Source: Deinococcus sp. (GTDB lineage: Bacteria; Deinococcota; Deinococci; Deinococcales; Deinococcaceae). Taken from it: a stretch of DNA of 64,000 bases. The notes below the pieces were generated by a model. The model saw nothing but the letters and a program-made list of their open reading frames with translations. It did no database searches and was not told where the DNA came from. The DNA is taken from positions 256 to 64,255 of the forward strand of contig NZ_JAGLBG010000002.1 of NCBI RefSeq assembly GCF_018260405.1. The letters run 5' to 3'. The position numbers and the translations under genes are program-made. This document shows, one piece after another, positions 1 to 10,564 of the stretch (position 1 is its first letter; every line of letters starts with the position of its first letter).

Positions 1-2063
<2,063 letters not shown>

Positions 2064-2230
2064 GCAGAAAATGGGTGATAAGGCTGCGGGGTGCCCCCCC
2101 CTTCCCGGCGGGCCTGCTCACTCTGCTTCGCCGCTGTGCAAGCCCGTTCGGAGGAAAGAGGCAAGGGGAGGGGGGCTACCCTGCCAAATCTAATTCCCCC
2201 CACCCCCCAAATCAAAGCCGAGGCCCCCGC
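2064..2230. repeat. thiC-thiE spacer with degenerate repeat
   Basis: This 167-bp spacer is open in the thiE frame, so a longer thiE could be called from 2075, but the text is low complexity (C-tracts, G-tracts). At about 2117-2152 it resembles the dispersed family A repeat (CTCACTCTGCTTCGCCGCTG...). I read it as a decayed repeat lying inside the operon, not as coding sequence. Confidence 0.5.
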
Positions 2231-2890
2231 GTGACCCCCTCTGCCCGCGCCCTTGGCTACCTCTATCTCGTCGCCACCCCGCGCCTCAGACAGACGGAGA
2301 CCGAGTTTCTGCTGCGGGTGCAGGACGCGCTGGACGGCGGCGTGGACACCCTGCAACTGCGCTGCAAGGGCGATGCGGGGCCGTACGGGGAGGCGCGGCC
2401 CTACATCGCACTGGCTGAAAGAGTGCGTGACCTCGCCCACGCCAGAAACGTGCCCTTTTTCGTCAACGACCGCGTGGACGTGGCGCTGGCGGCGGGCGCC
2501 GACGGCGTTCACCTGGGCCAGAACGACCTGCCGGTGGGCTGGGCGCGGCAGATTGCGCCGGGCCTGCGGCTTGGCCGCTCTACCCACCGCCCCGAGGATG
2601 CCGAACGCGCCCTGGCCGAAGCCCCCGCCTATTTCGCCACCGGCCCCGTCTACGCCACGCCCACCAAACCGGGCCGCGCCCCCGCCGGACTGGACTACGT
2701 GCGCTTTGTGGCTGCGCTCCGGCCCGCGCTGCCCTGGTACGCCATCGGCGGCATCGACCTGACCAACGTGCAGGAGGTGCTGGACGCCGGGGCCGAGCGC
2801 GTCGCGGTAGTACGGGCCGTTCTGGACGCGCCGGACGTGGCGGCGGCGGCCAATGCGCTGCTACAAAAGGTCAGGCAACGGGCCGACTAA
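2231..2890 (+). CDS. thiE: Thiamin-phosphate synthase ThiE
   Basis: ThiE joins hydroxymethylpyrimidine diphosphate to the thiazole phosphate to give thiamin phosphate. The TIM-barrel features are clear: LQLRCK near residue 40, [22 protein letters not shown] in the middle with the usual Asp/Gln pyrophosphate and substrate positions, and [13 protein letters not shown] plus the IGGI glycine loop near the end. I chose the GTG at 2231 because it gives 219 residues, the usual family length. An ATG at 2075 would add 52 low-complexity residues unlike ThiE. Second gene of the thiamin operon. Confidence 0.93.
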   Translation: MTPSARALGYLYLVATPRLRQTETEFLLRVQDALDGGVDTLQLRCKGDAGPYGEARPYIALAERVRDLAHARNVPFFVNDRVDVALAAGADGVHLGQNDLPVGWARQIAPGLRLGRSTHRPEDAERALAEAPAYFATGPVYATPTKPGRAPAGLDYVRFVAALRPALPWYAIGGIDLTNVQEVLDAGAERVAVVRAVLDAPDVAAAANALLQKVRQRAD

Positions 2891-2954
2891 GGCCCCGGCC
2901 GCCTGTTTCGTTGACCACCCGCCCAGGCACCCCTGCCCAGGCACTGACCGGGTG

Positions 2955-3029
2955 CCCCACTCCGCGCCCGGAACCCGCTTCCCTTCTGCCCGCGCTGCGG
3001 CGCAGCTCTACGAGTCCGCCCTGGTTGAA
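2955..3029 (+). repeat. Dispersed repeat family A, copy in thiE-thiS spacer
   Basis: The segment from CCCACTCCGCGCCCGG to CTGGTTGAA contains the family A core (CTTCTGCCCGCGCTGCGGCG, then CGAGTCCGC). Related copies lie near 10321-10381 (inverted), 20191-20226, 26417-26463, 27399-27440, 32041-32083 and 33375-33452. The core is self-complementary around GCTGCGGCGCAGC. Here it sits inside the thiamin operon between thiE and thiS. Confidence 0.75.
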
Positions 3030-3103
3030 GGGTTTTTACATACCTTTGAACCCGAATCCGTATCATCCATCATCTCCCAACCACGACCCAGAGGAGCCGA
3101 ACT

Positions 3104-3298
3104 ATGCAGGTCAACGGACAACCCCATCCCTTTACCCCCGGCCTGACCCTTCACGCCCTGTTGCGCGAGCTGGCCATTGCCCCCGAGCGGGTCGCCATCG
3201 CTGTCGGGGACGACTTCTATCCCGGCGGGCAGGCCCCGGACTGCGAACTGGCCGAGGAAGACGTGGTGGAAATCGTGCGGGCGATTGGTGGCGGGTAG
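3104..3298 (+). CDS. thiS: Sulfur carrier protein ThiS
   Basis: ThiS is the small ubiquitin-fold protein whose C-terminal glycine is adenylated and turned into a thiocarboxylate that gives sulfur to ThiG for thiazole formation. The product is 64 residues, typical for ThiS, with the expected [11 protein letters not shown] tail ending in Gly-Gly. The start follows an AGAGGAG ribosome site. It lies directly before thiG. No thiF homologue, the adenylating enzyme, is in the window, so activation must come from an enzyme encoded elsewhere. Confidence 0.95.
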   Translation: MQVNGQPHPFTPGLTLHALLRELAIAPERVAIAVGDDFYPGGQAPDCELAEEDVVEIVRAIGGG

Positions 3299-3373
3299 GG
3301 CACAAGGCCCGGTGCGCCTCTGTTCAAGCCTTTGCCTGCCTTCTGCCAGCCGCCAGCGGCAAAAAGGAACACC

Positions 3374-4177
3374 ATGACCCACTCCGACCCCCTGACCATT
3401 GCCGGAAAAACCTTCACCTCACGCCTGATGCTGGGCACGGGCAAATATCACGACTTCACGGTGATGCGGGCCGCACTGGAAGCCAGCGGCACACAAATTG
3501 TGACTGTCGCCATTCGCCGCGTGGAACTGAAAGCGCCCGGTCACGACGGCCTGCTAGACGCGCTGAATTTGGAGCGGTATCAGCTGCTGCCGAACACAGC
3601 TGGCTGCCGCACCGCCGAGGAAGCTGTGCGGGTGGCGAAACTGGCCCGCGCCGCGACGGGCGTGAACTGGCTGAAACTGGAAGTTATTCCCGATCCCAAA
3701 TACCTGCTCCCCGACCCCATCGGCACCCTGAAAGCCGCCGAAATCCTGGTGGGCGAGGGCTTTACTGTGCTGCCCTACATTCAGCCCGACGCCGTACTCG
3801 CCCGCGCTCTGGAACGGGTCGGTTGCGCTACCGTGATGCCGCTTGCCAGCCCCATCGGCAGCGGCAGGGGCCTGCGCACCTCCGAGCTGATTCGTACCGT
3901 GCTGGACGGCGCGGCGGTTCCGGTCGTGGTAGACGCCGGGCTGGGCGTGCCCAGTGACGCGGCACAAGCTCTGGAACTCGGCGCGGACGCCGCGCTGGTT
4001 AACACCGCCATTGCCGAGGCCCGCGACCCCGCCGCCATGGCCCACGCTTTTGCGCTGGGTGTGCAGGCCGGGCGGCTGAGCTACCTGGCCGGACGCATGG
4101 CCGAACGCGAGAGCGCCAGCCCCAGCAGTCCAGTTGCCGGGGTGGTGCGGCTGCCCGACCCCGAAATCCCGGCGTGA
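3374..4177 (+). CDS. thiG: Thiazole synthase ThiG
   Basis: ThiG builds the thiazole phosphate from deoxyxylulose phosphate, dehydroglycine and the ThiS thiocarboxylate. The 267-residue barrel protein carries the LMLGTGKY start, the [10 protein letters not shown] strand with the Schiff-base region lysine, the [11 protein letters not shown] phosphate loop and [13 protein letters not shown] use the ATG at 3374, which follows AAAGGAAC; an in-frame ATG at 3332 would add 14 unrelated residues. Its stop overlaps the thiO start by 4 nt (GTGA), indicating translational coupling. Confidence 0.96.
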   Translation: MTHSDPLTIAGKTFTSRLMLGTGKYHDFTVMRAALEASGTQIVTVAIRRVELKAPGHDGLLDALNLERYQLLPNTAGCRTAEEAVRVAKLARAATGVNWLKLEVIPDPKYLLPDPIGTLKAAEILVGEGFTVLPYIQPDAVLARALERVGCATVMPLASPIGSGRGLRTSELIRTVLDGAAVPVVVDAGLGVPSDAAQALELGADAALVNTAIAEARDPAAMAHAFALGVQAGRLSYLAGRMAERESASPSSPVAGVVRLPDPEIPA

Positions 4178-5154
4178 CCACCCAAAAGCAGTGGCGCCCG
4201 GCCATCATCCATCATCCAGCTCCCATCACCATTATCGGCGCGGGCCTCATCGGGGCGACCATCGCCTTTACCCTGCGCCGCGCCGGATACGCCGTGACCC
4301 TGTGGGACGCCGATCTTCCCGGTGCCGCCTGGAAAGCCGGGGCCGGAATGCTGACTCCGGACGGCGAGGGGCTAACGGGCTGCCTCGCACAAAAGGCCCG
4401 TGAAAGCCTGCGCCTGTGGCCGGGGTTTGCCCGCGACCTGGAGGCGCAGAGCGGTGTCAACGTCCATTTCCGCGAGGGACTGGAACGGACGCAGCCGGAC
4501 GGCTCCCGCCGGATGACCCCTGGCGAAGGGCAGGTGCACCCGCCGAGCGTGGTACAAGCGGCGCTGCATGGGCTGGAGGTGCGGCGCGAGACTTATACTC
4601 TTTCCCCTTCGCCGGGCAGTGTCCTTGCAGAGCAAGGGGGAGGTAGTGCGTCCAGACCGACTTCATCGGCTCCGTTTCCCCTGACTATCCTGGCAGCCGG
4701 GGCTTTCAGTGCGTGCTTTGGCCTCCCGGTCTTTCCGGTGCAGGGGCAGGCGCTCTTGCTGGAGGCCCACAGCGAGCGGCCCGCCCTGTTCGGCCACCGC
4801 CGACGCGGGGAGGGCGCAAAAGCCTACGCCCTGGCACGGCCTGACGGCGTGTACGTCGGCGCGACTGTGCGGCAAACCGCTTGCCCCCAGCCTGATGCCC
4901 ACGCCCGGCGCTGGCTGGAGCAGGCACGCGGCCAGCTGCTGCCCGAGCTGTACGCCGCGCCCGTGAAGCAAACCCTGGTCGGCCTGCGCCCCGGCACAGC
5001 AGACGGCTTACCCATCGTCGGGCCGCACCCCGCCTGGCCAAATGTGCTGGTCGCTACCGGCCACGGGCGACATGGGGCGCTGCTGGCCCCCTGGACTGCA
5101 CGGGAAATCCTGCGGCTGGTACAAGAAAGAACACCACTAGAGGCCCGAGCATGA
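4174..5154 (+). CDS. thiO: Glycine oxidase ThiO
   Basis: ThiO is a FAD-dependent glycine oxidase that supplies the iminoacetate (dehydroglycine) used by ThiG in aerobic bacteria. The N-terminal dinucleotide fold GAGLIG is at residues 22-27, and the C-terminal [17 protein letters not shown] block is typical of DAAO-type oxidases. The GTG start overlaps thiG. A stretch around residues 140-165 ([17 protein letters not shown]...) is low complexity, and its DNA (about 4600-4670) has short inverted arms TCCCCTT/AAGGGGGA, suggesting a small in-frame repeat insertion in a surface loop. Confidence 0.9.
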   Translation: MTTQKQWRPAIIHHPAPITIIGAGLIGATIAFTLRRAGYAVTLWDADLPGAAWKAGAGMLTPDGEGLTGCLAQKARESLRLWPGFARDLEAQSGVNVHFREGLERTQPDGSRRMTPGEGQVHPPSVVQAALHGLEVRRETYTLSPSPGSVLAEQGGGSASRPTSSAPFPLTILAAGAFSACFGLPVFPVQGQALLLEAHSERPALFGHRRRGEGAKAYALARPDGVYVGATVRQTACPQPDAHARRWLEQARGQLLPELYAAPVKQTLVGLRPGTADGLPIVGPHPAWPNVLVATGHGRHGALLAPWTAREILRLVQERTPLEARA

Positions 5155-5915
5155 CTCCGCCGCCGGTGGCCCTTACTATCGCCGGTTCGGATTCCGGCGG
5201 TGGCGCGGGGATTCAGGCCGACCTCAAAACCTTTGAGGCTCACGGGGTGTTTGGCACCTCGGCCATCACGCTGATTACCGCGCAGAACACCCTGGGTGTG
5301 CGGGGCGTGGAGTATGTCTCGCCGGGGATGCTGCGGGCACAGATTCGCGCCGTGCTAGATGATTTTCCGGTTGCCGCTGTCAAGACGGGCGCACTGGGCC
5401 GCCCCGAACTGGTGCAGGTGGTGGCCGAGGAACTGCGCGGCGCGGGGTTGCCACTGGTTGTTGACCCGGTCATGCTCGCCAAAAGTGGGGACGCCCTGCT
5501 GGACGCAGCAGCCGTTCGCACCTTGCTGGACGAACTTTTCCCGCTGGCGACCCTGATCACCCCCAACCGGCCCGAATGGGACGTTTTGCGGGAGGCGGGT
5601 GCCGCCCACTCGTTGCCGCTACTGCTCAAAGGTGGACACGCCCCCACTGGCGACCTGCCTACTGGCGACGCTACCGTAACAGACGAACTTCGCACGCCCG
5701 CGCACTCGCTAAGGCTGTCGGCCCCCCGGCTGCACACCCGGCACACCCACGGCACCGGCTGCACACTGTCGGCAGCCATCACCGCGAATTTGGCGCGGGG
5801 GCTGGCCTTACCTCAAGCTGTGGCACAGGCCCACGCCTACTTACAAGCGGCGCTCAGGCGTGCGCCGGGGCTGGGCGCTGGACAGGGGCCTCTGGGCTTC
5901 AGGTCAGGGCCATAA
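5151..5915 (+). CDS. thiD: Hydroxymethylpyrimidine (phosphate) kinase ThiD
   Basis: ThiD phosphorylates hydroxymethylpyrimidine phosphate to the diphosphate used by ThiE. The 254-residue ribokinase-fold protein shows [22 protein letters not shown] at the N-terminus, [10 protein letters not shown] in the middle, LITPN for substrate contact and the [12 protein letters not shown] anion hole with catalytic Asp/Gly region near the C-terminus. Its ATG overlaps the thiO stop (ATGA). It is the last gene of the thiamin operon; after it come only repeats. Confidence 0.95.
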   Translation: MTPPPVALTIAGSDSGGGAGIQADLKTFEAHGVFGTSAITLITAQNTLGVRGVEYVSPGMLRAQIRAVLDDFPVAAVKTGALGRPELVQVVAEELRGAGLPLVVDPVMLAKSGDALLDAAAVRTLLDELFPLATLITPNRPEWDVLREAGAAHSLPLLLKGGHAPTGDLPTGDATVTDELRTPAHSLRLSAPRLHTRHTHGTGCTLSAAITANLARGLALPQAVAQAHAYLQAALRRAPGLGAGQGPLGFRSGP

Positions 5916-5949
5916 TACAAATTCCGCTAAATTCTAGTCCAGTCTGGGT

Positions 5950-6045
5950 GCGGGCAGGCCCCATATGGGTGCCGTTCTGCCCAAGAAGCGGGCAGGCTTG
6001 CTCAAGCGAGTCCGTTCTGCCCAAGAAGCCGCTTTGCCCAATAAG
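5950..6045 (+). repeat. Dispersed repeat family C with internal duplication
   Basis: GTTCTGCCCAAGAAGC occurs twice in 75 bp here. The unit at 5950-5998 (GCGGGCAGGCCCC...GTGCCGTTCTGC...AAGAAGCGGGCAGGC) matches, in inverted orientation, the spacer copy at 49049-49096 over about 48 bases with few differences. It lies directly after the thiamin operon and contains no gene. Confidence 0.65.
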
Positions 6046-6089
6046 ACACCGCCTGTAGCGCCAAACTCGTCTTTTTTCTCCTCGCCTGC

Positions 6090-6134
6090 GCCCGGATTGA
6101 ATCCAACGTGGCCCAGTTCAATCGGCAGGTCGCA
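6090..6134 (+). repeat. Dispersed repeat family B (GATTGAA hairpin)
   Basis: GCCCGGATTGAATCCAACG is followed by GTTCAATCGGCAGG, so the arms GATTGAA and TTCAATC can pair. Two other copies are at 26452-26495 and 58731-58778. All three are intergenic. Confidence 0.7.
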
Positions 6135-6157
6135 TGACCCCTCTTACCTTGCCGCGA

Positions 6158-6967
6158 TCAGTACGGCCCAGAGGGTTCCTTTTGCGCGGGTTGGCCGCTT
6201 GCCTTGAAGCTCTGGGCCAATGCCCGCGCTCCGCGTGCCAGCAGCGTCGTATCCACGCCCACTGCCACGAAGGTCGCGCCCAGTTCCAGGTACCGTCGCG
6301 AGAGTTTTTCATCGGCGCTGAGAATGCCTGCCGCCTTACCCGCCGCCACAATCCTGGAAATGGCTCCTTCGATGGCCTGCACCACGTCTGAATGCCCCGG
6401 ATTTCCCAGGTGGCCCAGGCTGGCGCTGAGGTCGGCGGGGCCAATAAAGACGCCGTCTACACCTTCGACGGCCAGAATTTCATCCAGATTGTCGAGGGCC
6501 AGTTTCGTTTCGGCCTGCACCAGCAGACAGATTTCTTCGTTGGCCCGGTGCAGGTAGTCCGGCACAGCGTTCCAGCGCGAGGCGCGAGCCAGAGCACTCC
6601 CTACGCCCCGGACACCCTGCGGTGGGTAGCGGGTGGCGGCGACCATCTGCCGGGCCTGCTCGGGCGTGTCGATCATAGGAATCAGCAGGTTTTGCACGCC
6701 CAGATCGAGATACTGCTTGACCAGATGCACCTCACCGACGGGCGGGCGCACAACAGGAAAGACGGGATAAGCAGCCAGCGCCTGCACAATCGCCAGGGTG
6801 CTCCGAACATCGTTGGGCGCGTGTTCGCCGTCGATCAGCAGCCAGTCGAAGCCCGCACCAGCGCAGACCTCGGCGCAGTAGGAGTCGGCCAGACCCAGCC
6901 ACAGGCCAATCTGGGACTGTTTGTGTCTCAGGGCCGCCTTGAACGGGTTGTGCAGTGGGTCGGTCAT
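6158..6967 (-). CDS. hpaI: 4-hydroxy-2-oxoheptanedioate aldolase HpaI-like
   Basis: HpaI is a class II, metal-dependent aldolase that splits 4-hydroxy-2-oxoheptanedioate into pyruvate and succinic semialdehyde, the last step of homoprotocatechuate meta-cleavage. The 269-residue HpcH/HpaI-family protein shows [43 protein letters not shown] and [16 protein letters not shown], covering the metal (Glu/Asp) and pyruvate-binding positions. I start at the ATG at 6967; ten more codons would extend into the promoter. There is no Shine-Dalgarno, but a -10-like TATTCT lies 6 nt upstream. It is separated from the other hpa genes by the LLM gene. Confidence 0.88.
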   Translation of the reverse strand: MTDPLHNPFKAALRHKQSQIGLWLGLADSYCAEVCAGAGFDWLLIDGEHAPNDVRSTLAIVQALAAYPVFPVVRPPVGEVHLVKQYLDLGVQNLLIPMIDTPEQARQMVAATRYPPQGVRGVGSALARASRWNAVPDYLHRANEEICLLVQAETKLALDNLDEILAVEGVDGVFIGPADLSASLGHLGNPGHSDVVQAIEGAISRIVAAGKAAGILSADEKLSRRYLELGATFVAVGVDTTLLARGARALAQSFKASGQPAQKEPSGPY

Positions 6968-6973
6968 AGCGTC

Positions 6974-7020
6974 AGAATAGTCCGAAGTCACGGTCAACAG
7001 GCCCCAGGCAGGCGGATACT
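6974..7020. promoter_or_regulatory. Divergent leaderless-type promoters, hpaI and LLM gene
   Basis: On the minus strand TATTCT (6979-6974) ends 6 nt before the hpaI ATG. On the plus strand GATACT (7015-7020) ends 6 nt before the ATG at 7027. Neither gene has a Shine-Dalgarno. This spacing is the pattern known for leaderless mRNAs in Deinococcus. I could not assign good -35 boxes, so this is inference. Confidence 0.4.
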
Positions 7021-7026
7021 CGGCAC

Positions 7027-8034
7027 ATGACTACCCCCGCCCTCTCCGTTCTTGACCTGACGCCCGTGAGTTCCGGCCAGCAGCCCGGCGAGGCGCTGCG
7101 CCACACGCTGAAACTGGCCGAAACGGTAGACCGCGCTGGCTACAAACGCCTGTGGATTGCCGAGCACCACAACAGCGTGGCCTTTGTCAGTGCGGCCACC
7201 GAAATCCTGATCGCGCTGGCCGCCGAGCGTACACAGCGCATCCGTGTTGGCTCGGGAGGGGTCATGTTGCCCAACCACTCGCCGCTCAAAGTCGCTGAGA
7301 ATTTCATGAGTCTGGAGGCACTGTATCCGGGCCGGATTGACCTGGGTCTGGGGCGGGCACCAGGCACCGATGGCCGCACCGCGCTGGCCCTGCGCCGCAG
7401 CCGCGAGGCGCTGATGGCCGATGATTTTCCTCAGCAGATCGCGCAGCTACGCGCCTTTGCCGCACAGCTGGACTGGCCCGCCGGAGCCGTCTTTGAAGGC
7501 GTGCTGGCCGAGCCGCGCGGCGTGCCACTGCCGCCGCTGTGGATTCTGGGTTCTAGCCTGTACGGGGCGCAGCTGGCAGGCGAACTGGGCGTGGGCTTCG
7601 CCTTCGCCTACCACTTTAGCCAGGAAAACCCGCTCACGGCGGTGCAAACCTACCACCGCCACTTCCGGCCCGGCCCCCTCGCAGAGCCTTACGCGGTTCT
7701 GGGTGTCAACGCGCTGAGCGCCGACACCGACGACGAGGCGCACGAGCTAGCCCTGACTTCCGCTGCTCTAGCGCTGGGCATTCTGAGCGGGCAGCGCGGC
7801 CCCCTGCTTAGCCCGGCAGACGCGCGGCAGTGGCTGAGCGATACGGAAAACGACCCCGCCAAGCTGCTGAAAAAAGCCCGCATCGGCACGCCGCAAAAAG
7901 TTTGGGCCGACTTGCAGGAGCTGGCGGCCCAGACGGGTGCGAATGAACTGATGGTGGCCGCATATACCCACGACCCACTCAAGCGCCAGCGGTCTTACGA
8001 GTTGCTGGCGCAGGCGGCGGGGCTTAACGGCTAA
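7027..8034 (+). CDS. LLM-class flavin-dependent oxidoreductase
   Basis: The 335-residue product belongs to the bacterial-luciferase-like monooxygenase superfamily: [12 protein letters not shown] at the N-terminus, RLWIAEHHN with the family His pair, [23 protein letters not shown] and [13 protein letters not shown]. Members use reduced FMN from a separate reductase or act as F420/FMN oxidoreductases; the substrate cannot be read from sequence. It is transcribed away from hpaI and its last 11 bases overlap the end of hpaH on the other strand, so it splits the hpa gene group. A role in aromatic catabolism is possible but unproven. Confidence 0.8.
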   Translation: MTTPALSVLDLTPVSSGQQPGEALRHTLKLAETVDRAGYKRLWIAEHHNSVAFVSAATEILIALAAERTQRIRVGSGGVMLPNHSPLKVAENFMSLEALYPGRIDLGLGRAPGTDGRTALALRRSREALMADDFPQQIAQLRAFAAQLDWPAGAVFEGVLAEPRGVPLPPLWILGSSLYGAQLAGELGVGFAFAYHFSQENPLTAVQTYHRHFRPGPLAEPYAVLGVNALSADTDDEAHELALTSAALALGILSGQRGPLLSPADARQWLSDTENDPAKLLKKARIGTPQKVWADLQELAAQTGANELMVAAYTHDPLKRQRSYELLAQAAGLNG

Positions 8035-8830
8035 AGCGGAAGGCGACGCCGCCCAGCGGGCCGTAATCGGCGTGGAAGACGTCGCCCGGTTCAGCCTCGA
8101 CGGGCCGCGTAAACGACCCCGCCAGGATGACCTGCCCCGCCTCCAGCCTGCGCCCATGCGGGGCATATTTGTTCGCCAGCCACGCTACGCCGTTCGCTGG
8201 ATGGTTCAGCACGCCCGCCGCCACACCGGTTTCCTCGATCACGCCGTTTTTGTAAAGCAGGGCGCCCATCCAGCGCAGATCAACGTCAAAAGGCCGCACC
8301 GTTCGCCCCCCGGTAATAATCCCCGCATTGGCGGCGTTGTCGCTAATGGTATCGAAGACTTTGCGCGTGGCCTTCGTTTCGGGGTCTACCTGCTGAATAC
8401 GGGCGTCGATGATTTCAATAGCCGGGAAAACGTAAGCGGTGGCATTCAAAACGTCAAAAATGGTGCAGTTCGGCCCCTGAAGCGGTTTTTCCAGTAAGAA
8501 GGCCAGCTCCACTTCCACGCGCGGTACGATAAAGCGGCTGGTCGGAATCTCGGAGCCTTCGGGGTAGACCATATCGTCGAGCAGCACACCGTAATCGGGT
8601 TCACTGATATTGCTGCTCTTTTGCATGGCCCGCGAGGTCAGGCCGATTTTATGACCGTACACCTCGCGTCCTAGCCCGAGCTTGTGTGCTACCCAGGCGT
8701 CCTGCACGGCGTAGGCATCTTCGGTAGTGATGCCGGGGTACTGACGCGAAAGCTGCCCAATCTGGCTGCGGGTTTCCTCGGCGGCATGTAAGCGGGCAAC
8801 GGCGTCTGTGATCTGTTCCGGGGTCAGCAT
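8024..8830 (-). CDS. hpaH: 2-oxo-hept-3-ene-1,7-dioate hydratase HpaH
   Basis: HpaH adds water to 2-oxohept-3-ene-1,7-dioate to form 4-hydroxy-2-oxoheptanedioate, the substrate of HpaI. The 268-residue FAH-superfamily protein has [38 protein letters not shown] (metal-binding acids) and AIEIIDARI, all typical of MhpD/HpaH hydratases. I use the ATG at 8830, preceded by AGGAG on the minus strand; an upstream in-frame ATG at 8887 lacks family similarity. It follows hpaF in the same direction. Confidence 0.93.
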   Translation of the reverse strand: MLTPEQITDAVARLHAAEETRSQIGQLSRQYPGITTEDAYAVQDAWVAHKLGLGREVYGHKIGLTSRAMQKSSNISEPDYGVLLDDMVYPEGSEIPTSRFIVPRVEVELAFLLEKPLQGPNCTIFDVLNATAYVFPAIEIIDARIQQVDPETKATRKVFDTISDNAANAGIITGGRTVRPFDVDLRWMGALLYKNGVIEETGVAAGVLNHPANGVAWLANKYAPHGRRLEAGQVILAGSFTRPVEAEPGDVFHADYGPLGGVAFRFSR

Positions 8831-8905
8831 GATTTCTCCTGATGGAGGGGGGGCAAAGAGTCTAAGGGGCCGGAAGTCCAAGAACATTCTTAGACCTTTG
8901 GAGGC

Positions 8906-9295
8906 TTAGACCTCCTGGTACCGCGCGTGAATATTGTTCTTCTTCCACGTTCCGGCCTCGCTGAACTCGCCAATTTCGGCAGAGAGCATCAGCCCATGCG
9001 CGGCGAAGGCTTCAGCAAAATGCTCGGTCAGCACGGCGAACAGCGCGTCTCCAGTTTCTTTCTTGACTTCCTCGCTGCGTCCCTGGGCCAGTTTGAGCGA
9101 CAGGTGTACGAAGGCGTCCGTCGGCGCAGACGAATCGGCCAGCGCATACTCGCCTAGGCGGTAGGCACGGGCGCGGAGTCCGCCTACTGGAAAGTGTTCA
9201 GGGCGGGCCAGCAGCACACCGTTTAGCTTTTGCAGCAGCTCGGGAACGCGCGGATCGGCGATGTTGTCGGTGTATTCAAGGGTGAGGTGAGGCAT
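8906..9295 (-). CDS. hpaF: 5-carboxymethyl-2-hydroxymuconate isomerase HpaF
   Basis: HpaF is a small tautomerase-fold isomerase that converts 5-carboxymethyl-2-hydroxymuconate to its 2-oxo form. The 129-residue length is typical and the mature protein would begin with the catalytic Pro2 (MPHLTLEYTDNI). The LRARAYRLGEYALAD and FVHLSLKLAQGR segments match the family. It lies between hpaG and hpaH, consistent with its order in the pathway. Confidence 0.92.
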   Translation of the reverse strand: MPHLTLEYTDNIADPRVPELLQKLNGVLLARPEHFPVGGLRARAYRLGEYALADSSAPTDAFVHLSLKLAQGRSEEVKKETGDALFAVLTEHFAEAFAAHGLMLSAEIGEFSEAGTWKKNNIHARYQEV

Positions 9296-9382
9296 GGGTT
9301 ACTGCGGAACGTTAAACCGCCTAAAGGCCAAACGGTCAAACAGCCTGAGCCGTCAGACGATTCGGCACCTAGACCGTTCAAC

Positions 9383-10171
9383 TTATTTCCGCTCCCCCTC
9401 ATCGGCCATGAGAGGCTCGGCGCTCTCGTCTTCCAGCGCCACCGGGTTTTCCAGTGCACCCAGGCCGTCAATTTCCATACGCATCACGTCGCCGGGGTGA
9501 ACGTGGCTCACGCCTTCGGGGGTGCCGGTCAGGATCACGTCGCCCGCTTCCAGGGTCATGAAACGGCTCATGAACTCGATCAGTTCGGGGGCGCGCCGGA
9601 TCATGTCCGACGTATTGCCCTCCTGCCTCAACTCGCCGTTGACATACGAGCGGATGCCCAGGTTGTAGGGGTCGGCAATCTCGTCGGCGGTGACGTAATA
9701 CGGCCCCATTGGCCCGAAAGTGTCCCAACCCTTGGCCCGCATGGGGGGGCGGTAGTAGTTGGACACGTAATCGCGCACCACCAGATCGTTGGAGATGGTA
9801 TAGCCGCCGACGTAGTCCTCGGCGTCTTTGGCCTTAACGCGGCGGGCGTCGCGCCCGATAACTATTCCCAGTTCGCACTCGTAGTGCATGTACTTTGCGC
9901 CGCGCGGGTAAATCACGGTTCCGCCGTGCGGCAGCAGACTGGTATTGGGCTTGAGGAACATCACTGGCTCGGGCGGGGCCGAGAAGCCCAGTTCCTTGAC
10001 GTGGTCGCCGTAATTCAGCGCCAGCGCGATGACCTTGCCGGGCTTGAGCGGCAGCAGAAACTGCACGTCTGCGGGCTTGTGGGCTTCGCCCGCCGCGTCG
10101 TACAGCAGACCGTCTTGGCGAAGTTCGCCTTTGAGTGTGCGGCCCCCGGCAATAAAATTAGCGGTTTTCAT
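9383..10171 (-). CDS. hpaG: FAH-family isomerase/decarboxylase HpaG
   Basis: HpaG decarboxylates 5-oxopent-3-ene-1,2,5-tricarboxylate and/or isomerises 2-hydroxyhepta-2,4-dienedioate. The 262-residue product is a single FAH domain: VIALALNYGDHVKELG, MFLKPNTSLLPHGG, YECELGIVIGRDAR with the metal-binding acidic residues, and VILTGTPEGVSHVHPGD. In E. coli HpaG is a tandem two-domain protein; this one has only one domain, as in several Gram-positive and Thermus-type versions. I start at 10171 after GGAGACC. It opens the hpaG-hpaF-hpaH block. Confidence 0.9.
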   Translation of the reverse strand: MKTANFIAGGRTLKGELRQDGLLYDAAGEAHKPADVQFLLPLKPGKVIALALNYGDHVKELGFSAPPEPVMFLKPNTSLLPHGGTVIYPRGAKYMHYECELGIVIGRDARRVKAKDAEDYVGGYTISNDLVVRDYVSNYYRPPMRAKGWDTFGPMGPYYVTADEIADPYNLGIRSYVNGELRQEGNTSDMIRRAPELIEFMSRFMTLEAGDVILTGTPEGVSHVHPGDVMRMEIDGLGALENPVALEDESAEPLMADEGERK

Positions 10172-10550
10172 GTGGTCTCCTCGGGTACATTGCACGCCCG
10201 GCATAGAGCCAGGGCGATTGTACGCGCCTGGTCCCGCTCCTTGCTGCAAGGTCTTTCCCCCAGATTACCATCCGGTACCGTCGGTGGGGGTCATCCCGGC
10301 GCGGGCTTGCGTCACCGCTGCTGACCGTCGTCGCAGCACGCGAGCAGGAGGGAAGCGGGTTCCGGGCGTGGAGTGGGCCGGGGCCTGGGCAGATTGTTAA
10401 CCAGGCAAACGGCCTAGGCGCAGTGAAGCGGGGGGACGGCCCAGTATGAGCAGACCCGCCGCCTAGTCACGCGCTTGCTGGTGATTGCCCTGGGGACGGA
10501 AGTATAGATTTAACCTGAGCCGCAGAACCTTCACCGACCCGTGTCGGCGC
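10172..10550. other. hpaG-ilvD divergent spacer
   Basis: This spacer separates two divergent genes. Near 10321-10381 lies an inverted family A copy whose complement reads GGCCCACTCCACGCCCGGAA, matching 2955 onward. I saw no T-box or leader-peptide attenuator for ilvD and no convincing ORF. Confidence 0.5.
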
Positions 10551-10556
10551 TAGACT
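10551..10556 (+). promoter_or_regulatory. Leaderless-type -10 box before ilvD
   Basis: TAGACT ends 8 nt before the ilvD ATG at 10565 and no Shine-Dalgarno is present, so the mRNA probably begins at or next to the start codon. No clear -35 is visible. Confidence 0.4.
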
Positions 10557-10564
10557 GCCCCATT

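Noticed and set aside
2075..2230. N-terminal extension of ThiE from ATG at 2075
   Set aside because: The added 52 residues are low complexity and overlap a decayed repeat; the GTG at 2231 gives the normal family length.
2911..3957. 348-residue plus-strand ORF spanning thiS and thiG
   Set aside because: It is out of frame with thiS and thiG, is Arg/Pro-rich and begins in a repeat; both overlapped genes are well supported.
6090..6134. tRNA-like TPsiC arm in GGATTGAATCC
   Set aside because: The GGATTGAATCC string superficially resembles a T-arm, but there is no acceptor stem, anticodon arm or CCA, and it recurs as a short repeat.
8072..8497. 141-residue ORF on the plus strand inside hpaH
   Set aside because: Shadow of hpaH without motifs.
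9230..10324. 364-residue plus-strand ORF opposite hpaG
   Set aside because: It covers hpaG completely in the other direction and is His/Gly/Val-rich as expected for a reverse frame.
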